Numbered from the stretch's first letter, positions 1-5,459 are shown. The stretch: DNA of 5,592 nt from an uncultured Lacinutrix sp. (GCA_937916035.1 CALGIH010000088.1:1-5592), one strand, 5' to 3'. Notes: a model not told the origin generated them from the sequence alone. Translations and numbers: made by a program.

Positions 1-1071
1 ATGACTTTTGGAGGCTCTTTCAGCAACTATGATGGCGACCATTTTGGAGAAAGTATTTGGGCCCAATATGCAAGTGATAGTGAAATTAACGATCAGTATT
101 ATAATGGAAATGGTAAAAAGACAGATCTCAGTTTATTTTCAAAAGCTACTTATAAATTGAGTGACCAAGTAAGTCTTTATGGAGATTTACAATTAAGAAC
201 AGTCGGTTATAAAACTTCTGGATTGACTTCAGATCGAGTAAATCTTTTAGTAGATGAAAAGTATAATTTTTTCAATCCAAAAGCCGGAATAACTTTTAAA
301 TTAAACACAAAAAACAGTTTGTACTTTTCGTATGCAAGAGCAAATCGTGAACCGAGCAGAAGTGATTTTGAAAGCAATTCTGATATTAAACCAGAACAAT
401 TAAACGATTTTGAATTAGGCTGGAGACATACTAGCGGTAAATTCAGAATTAATGCAAACTCTTATTATATGTTGTATAATGAACAGTTAGTTCTTACAGG
501 TGCTATTGATGATGTCGGGACACCAATTAGAAAAAACAGTGGAAACAGCTATCGGTTAGGTTTAGAAATTGATGCCGCTTTGCAACTTTCAAGAAAAATA
601 GCAATCCAGCCAAATTTCACAATTAGCACTAATAAAAACAAAAATGCATTTTCTCAAATTAATGGCGAAGTTGTTAATTTAGGTAAAACTAATATATCAT
701 TTTCTCCAGAATTTATTGCAGCAAATGCATTTGTATTTCAACCAACCAAAGAATTGCAGTTGTCTTTATTAAGTAAATTTGTAGGCAAACAATTTATGGG
801 AAACACAGATTCTAAAACATCAAAATTGGAGAGTTATTTTGTGAATGATTTCAGTATTACCTATGAAATAAAAACCAATTCAATATTCAAATCAATCGTA
901 TTATCAGGATTGGTAAACAATATTTTTGGAGAAAAATATGTTTCAAACGGATATTATTTCACTTATGATGATACTTGGACTGTGCCTGGAGAAACTACAA
1001 CAATTGAAGGTGCAGGTTATTATCCACAAGCAATCACAAATTTTTTAATTGGAGCAACGTTGAAGTTTTAA
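1..1071 (+). CDS. TonB-dependent outer-membrane receptor, C-terminal part (5' end outside window)
   Basis: This is the C-terminal 356 residues of a TonB-dependent receptor, an outer-membrane beta-barrel that imports a bound ligand using TonB/ExbBD energy. The sequence shows alternating polar/hydrophobic strands separated by Asn/Asp/Gly-rich loops. Family-like stretches include FNPKAGITF (residues about 91-99), a YARANREPSRSDF segment (about 110-122), NDFELGWRH (about 135-143), a late VNNIFGEKYVSNGYY segment (about 307-321) and YYPQAITNFLIGATLKF at the end. The terminal Phe is the usual barrel-insertion signal. Complete family members are about 700-800 residues, so the signal peptide, TonB box, plug domain and first strands are missing. 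The ATG at position 1 is therefore probably an internal Met at the window edge. The ligand (siderophore, haem, vitamin, other) cannot be told from this half. The stop overlaps that of the convergent lipoprotein gene, leaving no room for a terminator between them. Family assignment is firm; substrate is unknown. Confidence 0.93.
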   Translation: MTFGGSFSNYDGDHFGESIWAQYASDSEINDQYYNGNGKKTDLSLFSKATYKLSDQVSLYGDLQLRTVGYKTSGLTSDRVNLLVDEKYNFFNPKAGITFKLNTKNSLYFSYARANREPSRSDFESNSDIKPEQLNDFELGWRHTSGKFRINANSYYMLYNEQLVLTGAIDDVGTPIRKNSGNSYRLGLEIDAALQLSRKIAIQPNFTISTNKNKNAFSQINGEVVNLGKTNISFSPEFIAANAFVFQPTKELQLSLLSKFVGKQFMGNTDSKTSKLESYFVNDFSITYEIKTNSIFKSIVLSGLVNNIFGEKYVSNGYYFTYDDTWTVPGETTTIEGAGYYPQAITNFLIGATLKF

Positions 1072-1499
1072 TTTATGATTAAAATATTACCACTAAGTTC
1101 AGCTCTATAAGCTTTTAAGCCACATCGTAAATCTGGGTTTTCTAGTGGTTGACCAGTAAATAAACTGTACTTGTTTGCATCAACACAACCACAAATGCCT
1201 TCTAAGCCGGAAATAGTAAGTATGGAACAAGTATTTAGCATGTGGTTTGGGTCTGCAGCATCAAGAGCCACAAAACCAGTTCCTGTATTAGTTACAATAA
1301 GACCTCCATTTCCTTGTCCAGAAATGTATATAGGGTTGCTGATAAAATTCAAATCGTTGTACTGAGGCAAGTTTAAATTTATGCTGGTATTTACACCAAC
1401 ATTCTGTAAAAAATTACAGTTACTGTCGTTATCATCTTTCTTGCTACAACTAAGAAACAGTAAGGAAATTAAAGAAAAAACAGCAATTTTTTTCATCAT
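1068..1499 (-). CDS. Small surface-type lipoprotein with a degenerate Rieske-like C-terminal domain
   Basis: The 143-residue product begins with a lipoprotein signal peptide: positively charged MMKK, a hydrophobic core, and lipobox LFLSC with the lipidated Cys at residue 18. The mature protein starts CSKKDDND; Lys followed by acidic residues resembles the export signal that sends Bacteroidota lipoproteins to the cell surface. The C-terminal half (about 75-143) resembles a Rieske [2Fe-2S] fold: PNH at 84-86, CGC at 103-105, then YSLFTG (111-116), followed by GLKAYRAELSGNILII at the end, as in the Rieske G-loop and last strands. The canonical ligand pattern C-x-H...C-x-x-H is not intact: only His86 lies near the first site, and Val/Asp replace the second His. 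Cys28, 91, 103, 105 and 126 remain. Two ATGs in tandem (1499 and 1496) are possible starts; the first was chosen. I do not recognise a characterised family member, and the function is unknown. The upstream minus-strand region has only a weak promoter-like match (TAATATTG, complement of 1520-1527). Confidence 0.85.
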   Translation of the reverse strand: MMKKIAVFSLISLLFLSCSKKDDNDSNCNFLQNVGVNTSINLNLPQYNDLNFISNPIYISGQGNGGLIVTNTGTGFVALDAADPNHMLNTCSILTISGLEGICGCVDANKYSLFTGQPLENPDLRCGLKAYRAELSGNILIIN

Positions 1500-1532
1500 A
1501 GCATTTTATTTTCAATCTACAATATTACGCAC

Positions 1533-1558
1533 TTGAAACTAATAATTTTGTATATTTG
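1533..1558 (+). promoter_or_regulatory. Candidate Bacteroidota sigma-A promoter for greA
   Basis: TATATTTG at 1551-1558 is a perfect match to the TAnnTTTG -7 box used by the Bacteroidota housekeeping sigma factor. A TTG at 1533-1535 lies 15 bases upstream and could serve as the -33 element, although the spacing is a little short. A second perfect TAnnTTTG match, TAATTTTG, overlaps the region at 1543-1550 but lacks a suitably placed TTG. Transcription would begin at about 1563-1566, directly before the first leader hairpin and about 70 bases upstream of the greA start. This is a motif-based inference only. Confidence 0.6.
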
Positions 1559-1564
1559 TAAGAC

Positions 1565-1589
1565 AATCTCGTGAAAACGAGATTTTTTT
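1565..1589 (+). terminator. Leader hairpin 1 with T-run (attenuator/terminator-like) upstream of greA
   Basis: AATCTCGT (1565-1572) pairs perfectly with ACGAGATT (1577-1584) around a GAAA tetraloop (GNRA type). Seven consecutive T occupy 1583-1589, five of them beyond the stem. This has the form of an intrinsic terminator on the plus strand; on the minus strand no T-run follows the stem. It starts at or within a few bases of the predicted greA transcription start. It could be a premature terminator, a 5' stabilising stem, or a stop for readthrough from the receptor gene, whose 3' end lacks a terminator. Confidence 0.65.
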
Positions 1590-1616
1590 ATGCTGAACTA
1601 GTTTCAGCATCTTTTT
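1590..1616 (+). terminator. Leader hairpin 2 with T-run upstream of greA
   Basis: ATGCTGAA (1590-1597) pairs perfectly with TTCAGCAT (1603-1610), with loop CTAGT. It is followed by C and five T (1612-1616), then ATTA. It begins immediately after the T-run of hairpin 1, giving two tandem terminator-like elements 20 bases ahead of the greA start codon. The stem sequence resembles a hairpin that I recall as common in flavobacterial intergenic regions (GCTGAA...TTCAGC followed by ATCT), so it may belong to a dispersed repeat family. There is only one copy in this window. Confidence 0.6.
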
Positions 1617-1636
1617 ATTAATTAAACGATGAAGTT

Positions 1637-2113
1637 ATGAGTAACGTATCTTATTACACTGCTGAAGGGTTAAAAAAATTACGCGCCGAGTTAAAACAAT
1701 TAAAAGATATTGAACGGCCAAAAGCATCACAAGCCATTGGTGAAGCCAGAGATAAAGGGGATTTGAGTGAAAATGCAGAATATGATGCGGCTAAAGAAGC
1801 TCAAGGAATGTTGGAAATGAAAATTGATAAATTAGATGAATTATTAGCTGGTGCAAGATTAATTGATGAATCACAACTAGATAGTTCTAAAGCACTGGTT
1901 TTGTCCATAGTTAAAATTAGAAATCAAACGAATGGCATGGAAATAACTTATACTTTGGTTGCAGATGGAGAAGCAGACTTAGCGGCGGGAAAAATTTCTG
2001 TAAATTCACCCATTGGTAAAGGTTTATTAGGTAAATCTGTTGGTGAAGTTGCCGAAATTGAAGTTCCAAATGGTGTCATTAAATTTGATGTTTTAGAAAT
2101 ATCCAGAGCATAA
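1637..2113 (+). CDS. greA: Transcription elongation factor GreA
   Basis: GreA enters the secondary channel of RNA polymerase and stimulates cleavage of the 3' end of backtracked RNA, rescuing stalled complexes. The 158-residue length is typical of the family. The N-terminal half (about 1-75) is the antiparallel coiled coil. Its tip carries EARDKGDLSENAEYDAAKE, with the acidic pair Asp42 and Glu45 corresponding to E. coli GreA Asp41 and Glu44, which bind the catalytic magnesium. The C-terminal half (about 80-158) is the FKBP-like polymerase-binding domain with the conserved SVNSPIGKGLLGKSVGE segment (121-137). The start at 1637 gives the standard MSxVSYYTxEGL N-terminus. There is no Shine-Dalgarno sequence, as usual in this phylum. 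It is preceded by a promoter and two terminator-like hairpins, and it overlaps the HIT gene start by one base (TAATG), so the two form an operon with likely translational coupling. Identification is firm. Confidence 0.98.
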   Translation: MSNVSYYTAEGLKKLRAELKQLKDIERPKASQAIGEARDKGDLSENAEYDAAKEAQGMLEMKIDKLDELLAGARLIDESQLDSSKALVLSIVKIRNQTNGMEITYTLVADGEADLAAGKISVNSPIGKGLLGKSVGEVAEIEVPNGVIKFDVLEISRA

Positions 2114-2508
2114 TGGCAACCATTTTCACTAAAATAATCAATGGAGACATACCATGCTATAAAGTTGCTGAGACAGATGATTTTTTAGCGTTTTTAGATA
2201 TTAATCCAAACGCAAAAGGTCACACACTCTGTATTCCTAAAGTTGAAATTGATAAGGTTTTTGATTTAGATAAAGAGTCCTATAAAAATTTGATGGAGTT
2301 TTCAAGAACGGTAGCCATTGCTATTCAAAAATCTGTTCCTTGTAAACGAGTTGGTATGACCGTTATTGGTCTTGAAGTGCCTCATGCTCATGTGCATTTA
2401 ATCCCGTTAAACTCTATGGAAGATGCTCGGTTTATTTCAAAAGAAAAACTTACTTCTGGAGCGTTTGAAGCAACTGCAAAAGCAATTTCTAGCCATATAA
2501 ATTTCTAA
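2113..2508 (+). CDS. HIT family protein (histidine-triad nucleotide hydrolase/transferase)
   Basis: This is a 131-residue cytoplasmic histidine-triad protein. Members of the Hint branch hydrolyse nucleoside phosphoramidates and aminoacyl-adenylates through a covalent nucleotidyl-histidine intermediate. The sequence opens with the family signature IFTKIINGDIP (4-14), has a FLDINPNAKGHTLCIPK segment (27-43), and carries the active-site triad HAHVHLI at 91-97. The expected nucleophile is the middle His93, with His91 and His95 as the other triad members. Length and motifs match ordinary bacterial Hint proteins, with nothing missing. The start ATG shares one base with the greA stop, so it is almost certainly co-transcribed and coupled. 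Its own stop overlaps the stop of the convergent zinc-ribbon gene by four bases. The physiological substrate is unknown, and the link to greA is by position only. Confidence 0.95.
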   Translation: MATIFTKIINGDIPCYKVAETDDFLAFLDINPNAKGHTLCIPKVEIDKVFDLDKESYKNLMEFSRTVAIAIQKSVPCKRVGMTVIGLEVPHAHVHLIPLNSMEDARFISKEKLTSGAFEATAKAISSHINF

Positions 2509-2855
2509 TTAAATACACCAGAAATATAAAGTATTATCATAAGTGTAATAATATCTATCGTGATAAAAATAATCCATGCTATCTTTTTTAGCTTTATGGA
2601 TTTTGATTTTGGCTTAAAGGTTTTTCTGTGGTAATCTACAATACGTTCAATATCATCAGTCCATCTGGCAGGATAAATAGCTGTATCGCAAGTAGTACAA
2701 TCCAGCTGATGCCTTGTGTTATTGGTAATGGATTTGTATAAGTTTGTTTCTAAAAACTCCTGCTCAAAAGACAATTTCAGTCCTTCGTTAGAATAACATT
2801 CTGGGCAATTGTTTTTTAAGTTTACAGTTTTTAGTGTGATGTATTGCTTTTTCAT
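2505..2855 (-). CDS. Small zinc-ribbon protein with C-terminal membrane anchor (hypothetical)
   Basis: I do not recognise a characterised family. Starting at the ATG at 2855, the product has 116 residues. CPEC (17-20) and CTTC (53-56) form two CxxC pairs about 36 residues apart, consistent with a zinc ribbon. A short charged middle section with a WTDDIERIVDYHRKTF stretch (65-80) and a Lys-rich linker (81-91) lead to one hydrophobic segment (about 92-112) and a very short tail. By the positive-inside rule the zinc domain should be cytoplasmic with the C-terminus outside. An in-frame TTG at 2861 would add two residues; the ATG was preferred because it gives MKKQYITLKT and lies 8 bases after the kinase stop. 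The gene follows the histidine kinase directly, so the two are probably one transcript. A role with the kinase is possible but rests on position only. Confidence 0.82.
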   Translation of the reverse strand: MKKQYITLKTVNLKNNCPECYSNEGLKLSFEQEFLETNLYKSITNNTRHQLDCTTCDTAIYPARWTDDIERIVDYHRKTFKPKSKSIKLKKIAWIIFITIDIITLMIILYISGVFN

Positions 2856-2863
2856 AGTCAAAA

Positions 2864-4024
2864 TTAAGCTATTAATTTCAGCGAAATTTGAATCGTAGAG
2901 CCTTTTTTAAGTTCGGAGTGTAGTACTTTTATTCTCCCTTGATGGTAATCTTCAATAATACGTTTAGACAAGGATAAGCCTAAACCCCAACCACGTTTTT
3001 TACTAGTAAATCCAGGGTTAAATATTTTTTTGTACCTAGTTTTAGGAATTCCTTTTCCAGTATCAGTTACTTGAATAAAAACTTCTTTATCTGAATTTGT
3101 AAGGGCAATTTTTAGTTGTCCTTTGCCTTTCATAGCATCAATGGCATTTTTAACCAAATTCTCAATAGTCCAACTGTATAATTGCATGTTTAGATTAACA
3201 AAAAGAGGGTCGCTAGGAGCATCAAATTCAAACTCAATAAGATCAGATGAACGTCTTTTTAGGTAATCATAAGAATCTTGAGTAGCAAACACAATATCAA
3301 CCTTATCTAGTTTTGGAACAGAGCCAATTTTGCTGAATCTATCCGTAATAGTTTGTAATCTATCAACATCTTTTTCTATTTCTTTAATGTAGTCTGGATT
3401 TACATTTTCTGAACGTAAAATTTCTGTCCAACCAATTAATGATGATAAAGGCGTGCCAATTTGATGTGCTGTTTCCTTTGCCATGCCTGTCCATAATTTA
3501 TTTTGAGTCGCAACTTTAGTGCTTCTATAGAAAAAGTACGCAACAGCTGCAAAGAGGATAATAATAAGTACAAGAGCTAGAGGATAATACTTTAGTTTGT
3601 TTAGCAGTTCAGAATTGCCATAAACAATCGTTCCAAATATGGTGTCTTTATACCTAACTTTAATTGGCGTGTTTTCTTTTTCAAAACGCGTTTTTAATTT
3701 TTCCAAATAGGTTTCTGGGTTTCTAATATTTGTTGTGTCAATGTTTCTGATATTAAAAATTTTACCTTTGTCATCAACCAAAATCATTGGAGTGGTTGTA
3801 TTGGTTTCCATAACCTGAGTAGTAAGACCACTTACATCAGCTTCTAGGTCATCCATTCCTTCTAAAAAATCAGATTGAGCAAAAGACCAAGTTTGCATTT
3901 TTGCACGTTCTTCGTACTTGAATTTTTGAAAGAAATCGTAGGTATTCCAGAGAATTAAAGAAATAATGATAAACGATGAAAGAACAATAGTCCATCGAAT
4001 AATGTTTTGGTTTTTGGTTAGCAT
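2864..4024 (-). CDS. Membrane sensor histidine kinase (HisKA-HATPase_c), orphan
   Basis: This 386-residue inner-membrane kinase senses a signal outside the cytoplasm and autophosphorylates a histidine for transfer to a response regulator. TM1 is about 8-26, an extracytoplasmic sensor region 27-146 includes a PAS/Cache-like stretch PMILVDDKGKIF (79-90), and TM2 is about 147-166. There is no recognisable HAMP domain. The dimerisation/phosphoacceptor helix has AHQIGTPLSSLIGW (186-199) with His187. The ATP-binding domain shows the N box ENLVKNAIDAM (288-298), G1 box DTGKGIP (321-327), F box FNPGF (335-339) and G2 box GWGLGLSLSKRI (345-356), so the enzyme looks intact. The usual acidic residue after the phospho-His is Gln188. 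No intact response regulator gene is in the window; a truncated receiver fragment lies at the right edge. The zinc-ribbon gene follows 8 bases downstream. The sensed signal is unknown. Confidence 0.95.
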   Translation of the reverse strand: MLTKNQNIIRWTIVLSSFIIISLILWNTYDFFQKFKYEERAKMQTWSFAQSDFLEGMDDLEADVSGLTTQVMETNTTTPMILVDDKGKIFNIRNIDTTNIRNPETYLEKLKTRFEKENTPIKVRYKDTIFGTIVYGNSELLNKLKYYPLALVLIIILFAAVAYFFYRSTKVATQNKLWTGMAKETAHQIGTPLSSLIGWTEILRSENVNPDYIKEIEKDVDRLQTITDRFSKIGSVPKLDKVDIVFATQDSYDYLKRRSSDLIEFEFDAPSDPLFVNLNMQLYSWTIENLVKNAIDAMKGKGQLKIALTNSDKEVFIQVTDTGKGIPKTRYKKIFNPGFTSKKRGWGLGLSLSKRIIEDYHQGRIKVLHSELKKGSTIQISLKLIA

Positions 4025-4105
4025 CTATAAAAGCAAATTTCAATTTTAAATATAATGCAATTATGTTAATATTATTGCGCAACTTGTTAGTAAAACTGTT
4101 TTTAG

Positions 4106-4130
4106 TTGCAAGGCATAATAGTTAACTTTG
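4106..4130 (+). promoter_or_regulatory. Candidate promoter for the flavin reductase gene
   Basis: TAACTTTG at 4123-4130 is a perfect TAnnTTTG -7 box on the plus strand. It lies 16 bases before the ATG at 4147, implying a very short leader of about 10 bases. A TTG at 4106-4108 is 14 bases upstream, a weak -33 candidate because of the short spacing. The rest of the divergent gap (4025-4146) should also hold the kinase promoter on the minus strand. The best match there is the imperfect TATATTTA (complement of 4047-4054), which I do not regard as secure. Confidence 0.5.
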
Positions 4131-4146
4131 CTCAAATTTGTAATTA

Positions 4147-5016
4147 ATGATATCATTTGAACCGAAAGAGCTTTCCGTGCAAAAATTGCATGGCTTGCTA
4201 TTAAGTGCAGTTGCGCCAAGACCTATTGCCTTTGCAAGTACTATAGATGCTGACGGAAACCCAAATTTGTCTCCTTTTAGTTTTTTTAATGTTTTTAGTG
4301 CAAATCCACCAATATTAATTTTTTCACCAGCACGTCGTGTTAGTAACAATACCACAAAACATACTTTGGAGAATGCAAAACAAATTAAAGAAGTTGTCAT
4401 AAATGTGGTGAATTATGATATTGTGCAACAAATGTCATTAAGTAGTACTGAGTATCCTGAAGCTATCAATGAATTTGATAAAGCAGGACTTACTATGGTT
4501 AAATCTGACCTAGTAAAACCATTTAGAGTTGGTGAGTCGCCTGTTCAGTTTGAGTGTAAGGTGAATGAAGTTATAGCCTTAGGACAAGAAGGTGGTGCAG
4601 GTAATTTAATAATATGTGAGGTTGTAAAACTTCATATTACTGAAGAGGTTTTAAATGCAGATGAAACCATAAATCAAGAAGCCTTGGATTTGGTTGCTCG
4701 TGCTGGCGGAAGCTATTATACAAGAGCAAATAAAGGGTTTTTTGAAATCCCAAAACCGTTAAGTACTTTGGGAATTGGAGTAAATGCACTTCCTGAAAGC
4801 GTTAAGAACAGCATGATTTTAACAGGTAATGACCTAGGAGTGCTTGGAAATGTTGAAAAGTTACCAACTAAAAAAAGTATTGAACGGTTTGTGAATGAAA
4901 TAAGTGTAAATTATCCTAACATTAGGAAAATGACACATCGTGAAAAACATAAAATTGCCAAAAACTATTTGAGTTTTGGTGATGTAAATAGTGCATTAAA
5001 GTTATTATTAAGTTAA
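4147..5016 (+). CDS. Flavin reductase family protein (FMN-binding split barrel)
   Basis: The 289-residue product belongs to the flavin-reductase-like split-barrel family, whose members bind FMN and often reduce flavin with NAD(P)H. The N-terminal domain (about 15-175) has the typical APRPIAFASTIDADGNPNLS run starting at residue 23, then PFSFFNVFS (43-51) and PPILIFSPARR (54-64), the strands and loop that bind the flavin phosphate. A further EGGAGNLIICEVV segment (148-160) is in the barrel. About 100 residues follow the barrel: ARAGGSYYTRA (184-194), ILTGNDLGVLGN (224-235) and a helical end with SFGDVNSALKLLL (276-288). I believe this extension is typical of Bacteroidota members, but I have not been able to align it. 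There is no signal peptide, so the protein is cytoplasmic. DUF3127 follows 55 bases downstream on the same strand, probably co-transcribed. The physiological electron acceptor is unknown. Confidence 0.93.
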   Translation: MISFEPKELSVQKLHGLLLSAVAPRPIAFASTIDADGNPNLSPFSFFNVFSANPPILIFSPARRVSNNTTKHTLENAKQIKEVVINVVNYDIVQQMSLSSTEYPEAINEFDKAGLTMVKSDLVKPFRVGESPVQFECKVNEVIALGQEGGAGNLIICEVVKLHITEEVLNADETINQEALDLVARAGGSYYTRANKGFFEIPKPLSTLGIGVNALPESVKNSMILTGNDLGVLGNVEKLPTKKSIERFVNEISVNYPNIRKMTHREKHKIAKNYLSFGDVNSALKLLLS

Positions 5017-5071
5017 CTTTAAACCCGCAGAAATAAGTATTAAATAGATAATTGGAAATAAATAGAATACA

Positions 5072-5449
5072 ATGGAATTACAAGGAAGGATTAAATTAAT
5101 TGGAGAAACACAAACATTTGGAGCTAAAGGATTTCGTAAAAGAGAACTTGTAGTTACAACTGAAGAGCAATACCCACAACATATAATGGTTGAATTTGTT
5201 CAGGACAAAACAGATTTGTTAGATAGTTATAAAGTGGATCAACAAGTTAAAATTAGCATCAACTTGAGAGGTCGTGAATGGACAAATCCTCAAGGGGAAG
5301 TAAAATATTTCAACTCTATTCAAGGTTGGAGAATTGAAGCTTTACAAGCAGATGCTTCAAATGGTGATATGCCTCCAATTCCACCAATGGATGCTTTTGA
5401 ACCAGCTGGAGATTTAAACGAAGATGATCATGATGATTTGCCTTTTTAG
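5072..5449 (+). CDS. DUF3127 family protein with SSB-like acidic C-terminal tip
   Basis: The 125-residue product matches what I recall as the DUF3127 family of Bacteroidota. It has a compact beta-rich domain (1-90) with GRIKLIGETQTFGAKGFRKR (5-24), ELVVTTEEQYPQHIMVEF (25-42), KISINLRGREW (60-70) and KYFNSIQGWRIE (78-89). The pattern of strands, with Lys/Arg and aromatic residues, is compatible with an OB fold. A Pro/Met-rich linker (99-111) leads to an acidic tail ending NEDDHDDLPF. This closely resembles the SSB C-terminal tip (DDDIPF in E. coli), which recruits DNA replication and repair partners. The combination suggests a single-stranded nucleic acid binding or SSB-partner role; this is inference, and I know of no established function. 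There is no signal peptide. No convincing promoter lies in the 55-base gap after the flavin reductase gene, so co-transcription is likely. Confidence 0.9.
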   Translation: MELQGRIKLIGETQTFGAKGFRKRELVVTTEEQYPQHIMVEFVQDKTDLLDSYKVDQQVKISINLRGREWTNPQGEVKYFNSIQGWRIEALQADASNGDMPPIPPMDAFEPAGDLNEDDHDDLPF

Positions 5450-5459
5450 TGAATAAACA

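Noticed and set aside
1..3. ATG at position 1 as the true start of the receptor gene
   Set aside because: The residues that follow are internal barrel strands; there is no signal peptide, TonB box or plug domain, so the gene must begin upstream of the window.
1171..1365. Plus-strand open frame of 64 codons
   Set aside because: It lies antisense within the lipoprotein gene, has no recognisable motif, and the minus-strand product has a clear lipoprotein signal.
2856..2861. TTG at 2861 as the start of the zinc-ribbon gene
   Set aside because: It would add only two residues and sit 2 bases after the kinase stop; the ATG at 2855 is a stronger start codon and gives a natural MKKQ N-terminus.
4047..4054. 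Minus-strand TATATTTA as the kinase promoter box
   Set aside because: It departs from TAnnTTTG at the last base and has no TTG at a proper distance; in AT-rich DNA such a match is weak.
3870..4082. Minus-strand open frame of 70 codons overlapping the kinase start
   Set aside because: It is out of frame with the kinase N-terminus, which has a convincing first membrane helix; the shadow product has no domain signature.
4122..4400. Minus-strand open frame of 92 codons
   Set aside because: It is antisense to the start of the flavin reductase gene, whose plus-strand motifs are unambiguous.
5017..5071. A separate promoter for the DUF3127 gene
   Set aside because: Only TAACTTTA near 5014-5021, an imperfect match overlapping the reductase stop, was found, with no -33 partner; co-transcription is simpler.
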